From Chryseomicrobium excrementi (GTDB lineage: Bacteria; Bacillota; Bacilli; Bacillales_A; Planococcaceae), in the NCBI RefSeq assembly GCF_002798305.1, contig NZ_PCGR01000002.1:668034-732033 (forward strand): a stretch of 64,000 nucleotides of DNA, read 5' to 3'. How positions within the stretch are numbered: the stretch's first letter is position 1; each line of letters opens with the position of its first letter. This document shows, in pieces, positions 1 through 8,920 of the stretch. The notes beneath the pieces were generated by a model. It ran no database searches. It was not told the DNA's origin and saw only the letters and a program-made list of their open reading frames with translations. Position numbers and translations under genes: made by a program.

Positions 1-327
1 TCGTTTGACCCGGTCACAGATACTTGGATACTTCGCGATTATTCGGATGAAGGAGCTCGTTTGCTTCCCGATTCGGGGCTCGAGTATGGTAGTGAAAATA
101 CGAATGTCTTTTCCATTAAAAAAGGAGACCCTCTTTCGGCGCAGACGACCAGCACATGGTCCTTGCACATCGGCAGAGGGGACTGGCAGACTCGAGTAGA
201 ATCGTGCAGTAAGATGACATGTGATGAAGAGCATTATTTCGTTTATAATCAGCTTTCCGCATTCGAGGGAGACACACAAGTGTTTTCACGAGAATGGAAA
301 AAAGAAATAAAACGAGATCATACGTGA
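1..327 (+). CDS. CocE/NonD-family hydrolase, C-terminal fragment
   Basis: An open frame enters from the left edge without a start and ends at TGA 325-327; about 108 residues are visible. The fragment has the look of the C-terminal beta-sandwich of CocE/NonD (X-Pro dipeptidyl-peptidase S15-like) serine hydrolases: a run of charged residues reading GRGDWQTRVES, then CDEEHYFVYNQLSAFEG and a closing W-x3-I-x-RD. In this family that domain caps an alpha/beta-hydrolase core that cleaves esters or acyl-peptide bonds. The catalytic core lies outside the window, so substrate and activity cannot be judged. The next gene starts one base after this stop, so the two are probably co-transcribed. The family call rests on recalled pattern only. 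Confidence 0.55.
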   Translation, partial: SFDPVTDTWILRDYSDEGARLLPDSGLEYGSENTNVFSIKKGDPLSAQTTSTWSLHIGRGDWQTRVESCSKMTCDEEHYFVYNQLSAFEGDTQVFSREWKKEIKRDHT

Positions 328-328
328 T

Positions 329-832
329 ATGGACCTCTTATTACTGATTGTTGTCATCAACATAGCGTACGTCTCACTTGCCACACTTCGAGTGATGATT
401 GTCATTAAAGGGCACGCGGCGGTGGCATCTATCATCTCTACTGCTGAAGTCTTCGTCTACTTAATGGGTCTGACCATGGTTCTAGACAATCTAGATAATC
501 CATGGAACATTGCAGCTTATTGTCTTGGGTGGGGACTCGGAGTATTTACTGGGGCGAAAATTGAGAAAATGCTTGCTCTTGGCTATGTAGTGATGGAAGT
601 AGTAGTAGATTCGATTCAAACGACACTTCCTAATGATCTGCGCCAACTAGGTTACGGCGTGACATCCTGGTATGCGGATGGGCAGCAAGGGCCACGCTTG
701 GTGATGAAGGTGTTGGCCAAACGAAATAAAGAGAATAAATTGCGTCACATTATTTTAGAGAAGGTTCCTAAGGCATTTTTGATCTCGTATGAACCCACTC
801 ATTTTAATGGCGGTTTTTTCTTGAAACGATAA
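329..832 (+). CDS. UPF0316 / DUF2179 membrane protein
   Basis: A 167-residue protein with about three N-terminal membrane segments: residues roughly 2-20 (LLLLIVVINIAYVSLATL), 30-50 and 58-78. A soluble C-terminal domain of about 80 residues begins near VMEVVVDSIQTTLPNDLRQLGYGVT. Length and order match the UPF0316 family (YebE-like in B. subtilis), whose C-terminal part is DUF2179, a small regulatory-type domain also attached to YitT-like membrane proteins. The molecular function of the family is unknown. The ATG at 329 follows the previous stop by one base, suggesting translational coupling to the CocE-like gene. A strong terminator follows directly. Confidence 0.85.
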   Translation: MDLLLLIVVINIAYVSLATLRVMIVIKGHAAVASIISTAEVFVYLMGLTMVLDNLDNPWNIAAYCLGWGLGVFTGAKIEKMLALGYVVMEVVVDSIQTTLPNDLRQLGYGVTSWYADGQQGPRLVMKVLAKRNKENKLRHIILEKVPKAFLISYEPTHFNGGFFLKR

Positions 833-862
833 AAAGGCTGCGCTTGCGCGCGGCCTTTTTAA
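831..862 (+). terminator. Rho-independent terminator after UPF0316 gene
   Basis: The arms AAAAAGGC (831-838) and GCCTTTTT (853-860) flank a GC-rich inner stem (GCGC..GCGC) and end in a T-run. The left arm overlaps the TAA stop. Confidence 0.9.
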
Positions 863-899
863 ATTACTTAGTTCTTACGTCGGAATTTTCTAAAAACAA

Positions 900-928
900 T
901 TGTGGGAACCTTGATAATTCGGTATCAT
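900..928 (+). promoter_or_regulatory. Candidate sigma-A promoter for the amylase-pullulanase gene
   Basis: A -35-like TTGTGG (900-905) and a -10-like TATCAT (923-928) are separated by 17 bases. They lie just upstream of the palindrome at 945-960, so transcription would start around 935. A TTGATA at 911-916 is an alternative -35 but has no well-placed -10. Confidence 0.45.
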
Positions 929-944
929 TTTATGTAGAGGTTTG

Positions 945-960
945 TGCAAGCGTTTGCGCA
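945..960 (+). promoter_or_regulatory. LacI-family-type operator palindrome
   Basis: TGCAAGCGTTTGCGCA is a near-perfect palindrome with a central CG, the layout bound by LacI/GalR-family regulators such as MalR-type maltodextrin repressors. It sits just downstream of the inferred promoter of a starch-degrading enzyme. No LacI-family gene is in the window, so the regulator must be encoded elsewhere. Confidence 0.5.
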
Positions 961-969
961 AATCGATAT

Positions 970-983
970 TGAAAGCGATTACA
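970..983 (+). promoter_or_regulatory. Catabolite-responsive element (cre), CcpA site
   Basis: TGAAAGCGATTACA matches the Bacillus cre consensus TGWAANCGNTNWCA at every position. It lies between the inferred promoter and the start codon of the amylase-pullulanase gene, a classic position for CcpA roadblock repression by preferred sugars. Confidence 0.8.
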
Positions 984-997
984 ATAAGAGGGGATGG

Positions 998-3900
998 ATG
1001 ATATTGAAAGGATTTAAACAGCTTTCGTGGCTTTCGGTCTTCATAATGTTTCTAAGCATTTGGGTACCGTTTGTGCAACCTGTCAGCGCAGAAACACAGC
1101 CGGAAGTCACAACTACACAACAAACCGATCGGGAGGTGCGCTTCACTTATGTTCGTGAGGACGGTCAGTTCGGAGACTGGAACATTTGGGCATGGAATAC
1201 CGGTGTGAAAGACGATCAAATTGATTTCACAATGAAAGAAGGTACCCATGCAGTCGTAGATATCGCGGTAAGTGAGGCAACGACTCAGTTCGGGTTTGTA
1301 CTCCGGAGCACGTATGACTGGAATACAGCACAAAAGGAATTTGGTGACCGGTTCATTCCTGTAAACAAAAATGACCGAATCACAAAAGCATTTGTTACAA
1401 GTGGTGTGGAACAGATTCGGATTGTGCCAGATGGTTCTGCTCCTGTGATCAATCAAGGAGAAGCGACTTTCTATTACCGCGACAAGGCATTGTTCGAGCA
1501 AGACGCTATGGATTCCATTGAACGTGTGCAACTAAAGTTTGCAGAGGAGACGTACGATATGACTTACGAGGCAGATAATGAACGCTTCGTAACAAACTTA
1601 CCGTCGATTCCAAATGGAGTGACAGCGTATACCTATTTAGTGACGAAAGATGGTGTCACTACAGAAGTGACAGATCCTTATAACACAGTAAACGGAGTCT
1701 CTGCTATCGATTTCAGACAGGCAGACCTGCAAGTTTCAGGGGCTGTAATGCCAGCAGTGATGGATTCCAACGAAAATGCAGTTCTGACGGTTTCTGTAGA
1801 GGGGCTGACAGAAGGCGTAACCGTTTCTTCTATTGTTGTAGACGATTCGGAACTTGGGGGAACTGGAACACTGCAAGTTGACCCAGGCGTTTCAAAAATT
1901 GCGCTTGCAGTGAAAGATGACGTTTCATCAGGTATGAAAGATCTTCCAATCACTGTGAAAGATTCTTATGGAAATAGCTATAAAGGAACGGCACAAGTAG
2001 AAGTGACGGAGCGCATTTCAACAGGCTCTGGTGACTTCGATTGGGATGAATCGGTGATTTACTTTATGTTGACGGACCGCTTCTTCGATGGCGATTCTTC
2101 AAACAACGACCCTTACGGACTGAACTACGATACAACGAAACGTGGAACGTACCAAGGGGGAGATTTAAAAGGAATCACAGAAAAACTGGATTACTTGGAA
2201 AACCTCGGCGTGAACACGGTTTGGATCAGTCCAATCGTAGATAACGTGAAATACGACGTGCGATTTGGTGAAGAAGGACAACCCTACTTTGGCTATCACG
2301 GCTACTGGGCGAATGATTTCTCAAAGCTCAATCCACATTTCGGCACGTTAAAAGAACTGCATGAACTGATTGATGAGCTTCATGCACGTGATATGAAACT
2401 AATGGTAGATGTAGTAGTGAACCATGCTGGATATGGATTGAAAGAAGTTGACGGAGAACGTCTAAATCCTCCTGCAGGGTATCCAACTGATTCAGACCGA
2501 GCTCCATTCAGCGACTTGCTGCGTCAAGGAACGAATGTCGGAACGGACGAAGTAGTAGGTGAACTAGCAGGACTTCCTGACTTTAAGACGGAAGACCCTA
2601 AAGTGCGTCAGCAAATCATTGACTGGCAGACCCAGTGGATCGACCTTGCGACAACACCAAATGGCAATACAATCGACTATTTCCGAGTCGACACGGTCAA
2701 GCATGTAGAAGATGCTACATGGACAGCTTTCAAAGCAGCACTTGCTGAAAAGAAAGCAGACTTCAAATTGATTGGAGAGGCTTGGGGTGCAAGCAGTACC
2801 AACACTCTAGGTTATTTAGATACAGGGATGATGGATTCCCTACTCGACTTTGAATTCAAATCGACAGCTCGCAGTCTAGTTGATGGCAACATCAAGGCAG
2901 CAAATGATGCGATTCAAGCGCGTCATGACAAGCTTTCGAATACGGCAACGCTTGGCCAGTTTCTTGGTAGCCATGACGAGGACGGCTTCTTGCACACGCT
3001 TGGTGGCGACAAAGGTAAATTGAAAGTCGCAGCCTCCCTGCAAGCAACAGTCAAAGGGCAACCGGTCATCTATTACGGGGAAGAATTAGGTCAGACTGGT
3101 GCGAACAATTACCCATACTATGACAACCGCTATGATTTCGCTTGGGATCAAGTCGAAGGGAACGACGTATTGAGTCATTATCAAAAGGTCCTGAATTTCC
3201 GTCAAAACCACTCCAAGGCATTTGCAAAAGGCGAGCGGAAAACAATCGGTGGCCGCGATGCTGACAAATTCCTTGTGTACGGACATAGCACAAAAGACGA
3301 TTCGGTTTATGTCGGCCTGAACGTTGCAACAGAAGAGGCAGAAGTTACTGTAACTACAGACACTCCAAGCGCTACACTGACAGATCACTATTCGGGTGAG
3401 AGTTACACAACGGACGCGAATGGGAAGGCAACAATAGCACTTCCAGCTATGAAAGACGGCGGTACAATACTGCTAACACTAGATTCTGGAGCTATCACTG
3501 CGGTCACAAAAGGCAGTATGACTGAAGTCCAGCCAGTACCGGACAATCACATTCGGATCCATTACAATCGCACAGATGATACGTACGACAACTTCGGTGC
3601 TTGGTTATGGAACGATGTGAAAAATCCGTCTGCTAATTGGCCGGTCGGTGCTACGATGTTCACGAATCAAGATGCATACGGTGCTTATATCGATGTGGAA
3701 CTAAAAGAAGGAGCTAAAAATATTGGGTTCCTTGTGATGGATGTCACAAAAGGCGATGCAGGAAAAGACGGTGGTGACAAAGGTTTCACCATCACGTCTT
3801 CTGAACAAAATGAAATTTGGATCAAACAAGGCGACAACACGGTCTACACGTATGAACCTGTAGAGCTACCAGAAAATACTGTTCGAATCCACTACACTCG

Positions 3901-6556
3901 TGATCAAGGTGATTACGACAACTTTGGTGTGTGGAACTGGGGAGACAGTGCAAATCCGTCAGCGAATTGGCCAACGGATGCAGCGAATTTCTCTGGAACC
4001 GATCAATACGGAGCTTACGTGGATATTCCTTTAAAAGAAGGAGCGAAACAGCTCGGTTTCTTGATTGTCAATGAAACAACGCAAGAGAAAGACGGAGGAG
4101 ATAAATCCTTCAATTTACTCGATAAATACAACCGTCTGTGGATCAAACAAGGCGATGACACAGTGTACATCAGTCCTTATGGAGATGTGGCAACAGGGCT
4201 TGTCACTGGAGAAGTCGTTTCGGAAACGAAGATTCGCCTCGGATTCACGATGACGGACGGGCTTGAAGCAGAGAAACTCAAATCAGAACTTGCAATCGTC
4301 GATGCTGCAGGTGAATCTGTTCCGGTTGAAACGGTCACGATTGTGGATTCAAAAACGGTGGAAGCTACAGCAGATTTCGACTTAGAGAAACTTCCATTGT
4401 TTATTACCTATGCGGGAAGAACCGTCTCAGCAAAAGCAGGATGGCGTTTACTAGATGCGCTTTATGCTTACGAAGGTGACGATTTAGGAGCGACGTATAA
4501 AAACAAAGGTGTGACATTAAAGTTCTGGGCGCCAACAGCAACAGAAGTCGTAGCAAACTTCTACGACAAAAACGATGCAGCGAAACAGATTGGCTCTGTG
4601 CCTCTCACACTTGGTGATGACGGAGTGTGGTCTGTACAAGTCGCAGCGAAAGACATAGGTGTAAAAGATTTACGTGGCTACTACTATCAGTACGACGTGA
4701 CGCATGACGGTGTCACAAAACAAGTATTAGACCCGTACGCGAAGTCTTTAGCAGCCTTTACAGTCAACACGGAGGGCCAGCCTGGAGCAGATGGTGACAC
4801 AGTCGGAAAAGCAGCAATCGTCGACTTGTCTGGAACCGATCCAAAAGGATTTGACCATGCGGATATTGAAGGGTACGAAAAACGCGAAGATGCCATCATT
4901 TACGAGGCACATGTTCGAGATTTCACTTCAGACCCTTCGATTTCTAAGGACTTAAAGTCTCGCTGGGGCTCTTATACAGCTTTCATCGATAAGCTAGATT
5001 ACATCAAATCCCTTGGAGTGACTCATGTGCAGTTGCTACCAGTCATGGCTTGGTATTACGGAGATGAGACGCAGATGGCTGAGCGCGAGCTTGAGTATTC
5101 AGCTGGCGGCAACGAATACAACTGGGGCTACGACCCACATGGCTACTTCTCGCCAGACGGAGCGTATTCTGAGGATCCAATGGACCCAGAACTCCGCGTA
5201 AAAGAATTGAAGCAATTAATTGATGCCATCCATGATCGTGAGATGGGTGTCGTGTTAGATGTCGTCTACACGCACATGGCGAAAACCTCACAGCTCAATG
5301 ACGCGCAGCCGGATTATTATTTCTACCAAGATGCAAACGGCAATTTCTTAGGTGGGTTTGGTAACAACTTGGCGACAAACCATGCGATGGCTGAAAAGCT
5401 GATGGTCGACTCGGTGAAGTACTGGTTCGACGAGTACAAGATTGATGGCATGCGTTTCGATATGATGGGAGATGCGACGTATTCATCTATTCAAAATGCG
5501 TACGACGCAGCAGCAGAAATCAATCCGAATGCTCTGTTCATTGGAGAAGGCTGGCGGACATTTGCAGGACATGTGGCAGATCCATCACTTGCGGGTATGG
5601 GAGCAGACCAAGACTGGATGGATAAGACGGATGACGTCGGAGTGTTCTCTGATGAGATTCGCAACGAATTGAAATCTGGATTTGGCTCAGAAGGCGAACC
5701 ACGCTTCTTGACAGGTGGTGCTCGTTCGATTGATACGATCTTCAATAATATTAAGGGGCAACCATCCAACACGTCAGAAGACGATCCAGGTGACATGGTG
5801 CAGTACATCGAAGCGCATGACAACATGACGCTCTATGATGTCATTGCCCAGTCAATCAAGAAAGACCCGGCGATTCCTGAAAACAATTTGGAAATCCACA
5901 AACGGATTCGACTAGGAAATACGATGATTTTGACTTCCCAGGGAACAGCGTTCTTACATGCCGGTCAAGAATATGGTCGTACGAAACAATGGTTCGGAGA
6001 AGGAGTTCCGGAACAGAAATATCATGAACTCGAAGATGCAAATGGCAAGCCGTTCGGCTACTTCATTCATGATTCGTACGATTCCTCGGATGCTATCAAT
6101 ATGTTCGATTGGGAAAAAGCTACGAACAAAAAGAAATACGACATCAACACGACAACTCGTGAGTTTACTGAAGGGTTGATCAAACTACGCCGTTCTACGG
6201 ATGCATTCCGACTAGGAGAGCAGGCAATTGTGAACGAAAATGTGCAGCTACTTCAGATTCCTGAAGTGCAAGATACGGATTTAGTTCTCGCTTACGAAAG
6301 CAAGTCGACAGACGGCACTGGAACGTATTATGTATTCGTCAATGCGGATTCAAAAGCACGTACGTTGTCACTCGGTGACTTGGATTTAACGAAGGGCGAC
6401 GTATTAGTTGATAGTGATGAAGCTGGAGTGAAAAAGGTCAAGAAAGCGTCTGGGTTCACTTTAGGAAAATCTTCATTGACACTAGATCCACTCACGTCAG
6501 TTGTAATAAAAGTGGAAGACAAGAAAGGCAAAGGGAAAGCAAAAGGGAAAAATTGA
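998..6556 (+). CDS. Secreted bifunctional alpha-amylase / type I pullulanase (amylopullulanase)
   Basis: A 1852-residue exoenzyme hydrolysing alpha-1,4 and alpha-1,6 links of starch, glycogen or pullulan. An in-frame GTG at 944 lies inside the operator region; ATG 998 has an AGAGGGG site and starts a signal peptide ending near PVSA-ETQ. Order: CBM41-like domain (about 40-150); Ig-like linker; GH13 amylase domain (about 350-800) with DVVVNH, nucleophile Asp in FRVDTVKH (about 564), acid Glu in LIGEAW (about 593), Asp in FLGSHDED (about 660); two CBM41-like repeats (about 850-1050); CBM48-like domain; GH13 pullulanase domain with YNWGYDPHG (about 1374), GMRFDMMGD (about 1488), FIGEGW (about 1517), EAHDN (about 1608). 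It has no SLH or LPXTG anchor and ends in a Lys/Gly-rich tail. The two-headed plan resembles Bacillus amylopullulanases. Both active sites look intact. Confidence 0.93.
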   Translation: MILKGFKQLSWLSVFIMFLSIWVPFVQPVSAETQPEVTTTQQTDREVRFTYVREDGQFGDWNIWAWNTGVKDDQIDFTMKEGTHAVVDIAVSEATTQFGFVLRSTYDWNTAQKEFGDRFIPVNKNDRITKAFVTSGVEQIRIVPDGSAPVINQGEATFYYRDKALFEQDAMDSIERVQLKFAEETYDMTYEADNERFVTNLPSIPNGVTAYTYLVTKDGVTTEVTDPYNTVNGVSAIDFRQADLQVSGAVMPAVMDSNENAVLTVSVEGLTEGVTVSSIVVDDSELGGTGTLQVDPGVSKIALAVKDDVSSGMKDLPITVKDSYGNSYKGTAQVEVTERISTGSGDFDWDESVIYFMLTDRFFDGDSSNNDPYGLNYDTTKRGTYQGGDLKGITEKLDYLENLGVNTVWISPIVDNVKYDVRFGEEGQPYFGYHGYWANDFSKLNPHFGTLKELHELIDELHARDMKLMVDVVVNHAGYGLKEVDGERLNPPAGYPTDSDRAPFSDLLRQGTNVGTDEVVGELAGLPDFKTEDPKVRQQIIDWQTQWIDLATTPNGNTIDYFRVDTVKHVEDATWTAFKAALAEKKADFKLIGEAWGASSTNTLGYLDTGMMDSLLDFEFKSTARSLVDGNIKAANDAIQARHDKLSNTATLGQFLGSHDEDGFLHTLGGDKGKLKVAASLQATVKGQPVIYYGEELGQTGANNYPYYDNRYDFAWDQVEGNDVLSHYQKVLNFRQNHSKAFAKGERKTIGGRDADKFLVYGHSTKDDSVYVGLNVATEEAEVTVTTDTPSATLTDHYSGESYTTDANGKATIALPAMKDGGTILLTLDSGAITAVTKGSMTEVQPVPDNHIRIHYNRTDDTYDNFGAWLWNDVKNPSANWPVGATMFTNQDAYGAYIDVELKEGAKNIGFLVMDVTKGDAGKDGGDKGFTITSSEQNEIWIKQGDNTVYTYEPVELPENTVRIHYTRDQGDYDNFGVWNWGDSANPSANWPTDAANFSGTDQYGAYVDIPLKEGAKQLGFLIVNETTQEKDGGDKSFNLLDKYNRLWIKQGDDTVYISPYGDVATGLVTGEVVSETKIRLGFTMTDGLEAEKLKSELAIVDAAGESVPVETVTIVDSKTVEATADFDLEKLPLFITYAGRTVSAKAGWRLLDALYAYEGDDLGATYKNKGVTLKFWAPTATEVVANFYDKNDAAKQIGSVPLTLGDDGVWSVQVAAKDIGVKDLRGYYYQYDVTHDGVTKQVLDPYAKSLAAFTVNTEGQPGADGDTVGKAAIVDLSGTDPKGFDHADIEGYEKREDAIIYEAHVRDFTSDPSISKDLKSRWGSYTAFIDKLDYIKSLGVTHVQLLPVMAWYYGDETQMAERELEYSAGGNEYNWGYDPHGYFSPDGAYSEDPMDPELRVKELKQLIDAIHDREMGVVLDVVYTHMAKTSQLNDAQPDYYFYQDANGNFLGGFGNNLATNHAMAEKLMVDSVKYWFDEYKIDGMRFDMMGDATYSSIQNAYDAAAEINPNALFIGEGWRTFAGHVADPSLAGMGADQDWMDKTDDVGVFSDEIRNELKSGFGSEGEPRFLTGGARSIDTIFNNIKGQPSNTSEDDPGDMVQYIEAHDNMTLYDVIAQSIKKDPAIPENNLEIHKRIRLGNTMILTSQGTAFLHAGQEYGRTKQWFGEGVPEQKYHELEDANGKPFGYFIHDSYDSSDAINMFDWEKATNKKKYDINTTTREFTEGLIKLRRSTDAFRLGEQAIVNENVQLLQIPEVQDTDLVLAYESKSTDGTGTYYVFVNADSKARTLSLGDLDLTKGDVLVDSDEAGVKKVKKASGFTLGKSSLTLDPLTSVVIKVEDKKGKGKAKGKN

Positions 6557-6562
6557 TTCATG

Positions 6563-6592
6563 CAGGGCCAGCATCCGCTGGCCCTGTTTTTT
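6563..6592 (+). terminator. Rho-independent terminator after amylase-pullulanase
   Basis: CAGGGCCAGC (6563-6572) and GCTGGCCCTG pair around a short loop and are followed by TTTTTT. This is 6 bases past the stop. Confidence 0.92.
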
Positions 6593-6595
6593 GTT

Positions 6596-6650
6596 TCCCA
6601 GGGAAGATTTCATATTTAAGATAACTTGTTCATTGAAATCTTCCCTGGGA
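6596..6650. repeat. 17-bp perfect inverted repeat, hairpin unit 1
   Basis: The left arm TCCCAGGGAAGATTTCA (6596-6612) is the exact reverse complement of 6634-6650, with a 21-base loop. No T-run follows on the plus strand, so it is not an ordinary terminator. The right arm and the bases after it recur at 6747-6772. Confidence 0.85.
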
Positions 6651-6705
6651 GCAAGAATATACATTTATATAAACCTTCAAGCTTCTATAGCGGATAGATT
6701 TTTCG

Positions 6706-6765
6706 GCTCCCAGGGAACATCTCATTAATCAAGTTTGCTAGCTTTTTGAAATCTTCCCTGGGAGC
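6706..6765. repeat. Imperfect inverted repeat, hairpin unit 2 (copy of unit 1)
   Basis: The left arm 6706-6724 pairs with 6747-6765 over 19 positions with two mismatches. The right arm shares a 26-base identical stretch with unit 1 (6634-6659 and 6747-6772), so the two units are a direct duplication about 113 bases apart. The intergenic stretch 6557-6929 otherwise holds only the terminator and the promoter/operator candidates listed separately; I see no gene in it. Confidence 0.8.
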
Positions 6766-6840
6766 AAGAATAGAGCAACAATGAACTAGGTCTATTGTTC
6801 GTGTTTCTAGATATATCCACTCAATATTCAGAAAACTATC

Positions 6841-6870
6841 TTGCCAGATGGAACATGAGTGTGCTACAGT
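6841..6870 (+). promoter_or_regulatory. Candidate promoter of the RpiR operon
   Basis: TTGCCA (6841-6846) and TACAGT (6865-6870) are separated by 18 bases, about 60 bases before the RpiR start. They are moderately close to sigma-A consensus. Confidence 0.4.
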
Positions 6871-6882
6871 ACTAACAACAAA

Positions 6883-6900
6883 ATGAAGCATAAACTTCAT
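6883..6900 (+). promoter_or_regulatory. Inverted repeat, candidate RpiR autoregulatory operator
   Basis: ATGAAG-N6-CTTCAT sits just downstream of the candidate promoter and about 30 bases before the regulator's start. The position suits an operator for the adjacent RpiR-family protein. The link is inference. Confidence 0.35.
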
Positions 6901-6929
6901 ATCGGATAATAAAGAAGGGTGGACTTCGG

Positions 6930-7796
6930 TTGATAAAGAATGAATGGGTTAGCAAAATCGAAGAACAGTTCGCGAGTCTCTCAAAGTCACAACAACGCGT
7001 TGCCAAAATCGTGCTAGACGATCCTCAGTACATCTCACTCCACTCCGCAACGGAAGTGGGGAAGCGTGCTGAGACGAGTGAGACGACGGTCATTCGATTT
7101 TGTTATGCCATAGGAATGTCAGGCTACACGGAGCTTCAAAATGCCATCATGTCTTCCTTAGTTGCAAGTCGCCCACTCAGCTCGCTCGGGGCTTATATGG
7201 CATCTAAAGAGCCATACATCGAAAAAGATCACGTGGCTGCAGAGATGATGTGGGAGTTCGGTCAACAAATTTCTGAGCTTGGCCAATCCGTAGATAAAGA
7301 ACTCTTTGCACAAGCTTCACAAGCACTTCACAACGCCAAACAAATCATTTTGGTTGGTGAAGGAGCATCTTACATTGCCGCGCAGTGGTTCGGGTTTACT
7401 TTGTCGATGTTACGTCCGCAAGTTCGTGTGGCAACCAAAGACACCACTACCTTAATCCAACTCTACCAACAGGTCGAACCTGGAATGGTAGTCGTGTTGA
7501 TTTCTTTACACCGCTATTACCAAGAGTCGTTAGAAGTCACACAACATCTGAAGTCTCTAGGAGCTCAAGTGCTGGCAATTACTGATTCCAAAGTTGCCCC
7601 TGCCACTAGATTTGCTGATTATTGTTTTACTTTGACCGGACAACAACAGTCGACCATCGACTTAATTCCAGGAATACTCGCTTTCTTGAACACACTAGCA
7701 GCAGGCATGATGAAGCAAGACATGCCGTATTATAAACAACAGAGAGAACAGTATGAGCAGATGCACCTGCAGTACTTACAAAAAAGATGGAGTTGA
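6930..7796 (+). CDS. RpiR/MurR-family transcriptional regulator
   Basis: A 288-residue protein. Residues about 5-80 form the RpiR N-terminal helix-turn-helix domain (FASLSKSQQRVAKIVLDDP, then TSETTVIRFCYAIGMSGYTE). Residues about 120-250 form a SIS domain (ALHNAKQIILVGEGASYIAAQ, VVVLISLHRYYQESLEV) that in this family binds phosphosugars or related ligands. It starts with TTG at 6930, seven bases after AAGAAGGGTGG; no better in-frame ATG exists. It overlaps the promoter-proximal end of the M20 reading frame and heads an operon with an M20 hydrolase, GNAT, NSAR-like enolase and YkvI, so it probably controls that operon. The ligand is unknown. Confidence 0.88.
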   Translation: MIKNEWVSKIEEQFASLSKSQQRVAKIVLDDPQYISLHSATEVGKRAETSETTVIRFCYAIGMSGYTELQNAIMSSLVASRPLSSLGAYMASKEPYIEKDHVAAEMMWEFGQQISELGQSVDKELFAQASQALHNAKQIILVGEGASYIAAQWFGFTLSMLRPQVRVATKDTTTLIQLYQQVEPGMVVVLISLHRYYQESLEVTQHLKSLGAQVLAITDSKVAPATRFADYCFTLTGQQQSTIDLIPGILAFLNTLAAGMMKQDMPYYKQQREQYEQMHLQYLQKRWS

Positions 7797-7801
7797 ATGC
7801 C

Positions 7802-8920
7802 ATGAAGGAATCCCTATCAACCGCAATGAAACGTCAATTTGATCATTTGCATGCGACACCAGAGGTCAGTTGGTCGGAAGTCGAAACGACAAACTATCTG
7901 GTACAACAATTAGAAGCGATGGGCCTCCAACCAAAACGTTTTCTGAATATGACAGGTCTTTACGTAGATATAGGTAAAGGAACGCCTCGAGTTGGCCTTC
8001 GAACCGATATCGATGCCCTGTGGCAAGAAGTAGACGGAGAGTTCCAGGCGAACCATTCTTGTGGCCACGATGGCCATATGACGATGGCACTTGGAGCGGC
8101 AAAAATTTTAGCAGAACGTCAATCAGGAGCTGTCCGAATTTTATTCCAGCCGGCTGAAGAAAAAGGCAACGGAGCCCTTGCTCTTCTTGATGCAGGCGTG
8201 ATTGATTCGCTTGATTATTTGTTTGGAGTTCATGTTCGTTCCTTAGTCGAACTGCCAGAGGGTACACACAGTCCTGCCCTTCATCACGGGGCTGCCCGCA
8301 TGATTCGAGGAACGATTACTGGAGTGGAAGCACACGGGGCTCGTCCAGAAGAAGGCATCAATGCTATAGAAGCGGCGACGGCTCTAGTCGATGCACTCAA
8401 ACGCATCTGGATTCAACCTGGGAAATCGGGATCCATCAAAATGACGCAGATTCAAGCAGGTGGGACAGCCGTGAATATTATTCCGGGAACTGCCACGTTT
8501 TCACTGGATTGCCGAGCGCAGCAAAACGATACGATGGACAAACTGATGGAAGGCTTAGACCGTGCCATTAAATCCGTTGAGGAATTATACACTGTCAAAA
8601 TCGACACGCATGTCGGGGCAGCCATTGTCGCAGCTCAAGTGGATCAAGATGCCGCAAGTTTACTAAAACAAGCCATCACAGAGATAGTGGGAGAAGAGCA
8701 CTTTGGCGATGAAATCGTCTCTCCAGGCGGAGAGGATTTTCATTACTATAGCTTTCATAAGCCGAGCCTCAAAACGACGATGCTCGGATTAGGATGCGGT
8801 GTCACTCCTGGACTGCATCATCCACAGATGACATTCAATAGCTCGTATTTAGTAGAAGGAGCTCAAATCCTTGCACGAGCTGCAGAACTTGCAGTGCAGG
8901 AAGTGGAGGCGACTCAATGA
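7802..8920 (+). CDS. M20-family amidohydrolase, probable N-succinyl-L-amino acid hydrolase
   Basis: A 372-residue zinc-type amidohydrolase of the M20D group. Visible metal or catalytic pieces are SCGHDGHM (about 85), PAEEKGNG (about 120), GVHVRSL (about 145), EAHGARPEEG in the dimerisation domain (about 178) and a C-terminal LHHPQMTF. The start at ATG 7802 has GGAG nine bases upstream, inside the end of the RpiR gene; an in-frame ATG at 7787 lacks such a site. Its neighbours are a GNAT acyltransferase and an NSAR/OSBS-like racemase. That set matches the Geobacillus pathway in which a D-amino acid is N-succinylated, racemised and desuccinylated to the L-form. The step assigned here is inferred from context; hippurate-type amidase is the alternative. 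Confidence 0.82.
   Translation: MKESLSTAMKRQFDHLHATPEVSWSEVETTNYLVQQLEAMGLQPKRFLNMTGLYVDIGKGTPRVGLRTDIDALWQEVDGEFQANHSCGHDGHMTMALGAAKILAERQSGAVRILFQPAEEKGNGALALLDAGVIDSLDYLFGVHVRSLVELPEGTHSPALHHGAARMIRGTITGVEAHGARPEEGINAIEAATALVDALKRIWIQPGKSGSIKMTQIQAGGTAVNIIPGTATFSLDCRAQQNDTMDKLMEGLDRAIKSVEELYTVKIDTHVGAAIVAAQVDQDAASLLKQAITEIVGEEHFGDEIVSPGGEDFHYYSFHKPSLKTTMLGLGCGVTPGLHHPQMTFNSSYLVEGAQILARAAELAVQEVEATQ

Noticed and set aside
5-199. 64-residue plus-strand frame at the left edge
   Set aside because: The other frame (1-327) gives the hydrolase-like translation and runs to a stop just before the next gene.
1052-1531. 159-residue minus-strand open frame within the amylase-pullulanase gene
   Set aside because: It is an antisense shadow of a gene with clear domains; the translation shows no family pattern and there is no ribosome site.
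5491-5826. 111-residue minus-strand open frame in the pullulanase domain
   Set aside because: Antisense shadow over the conserved catalytic region of the pullulanase.
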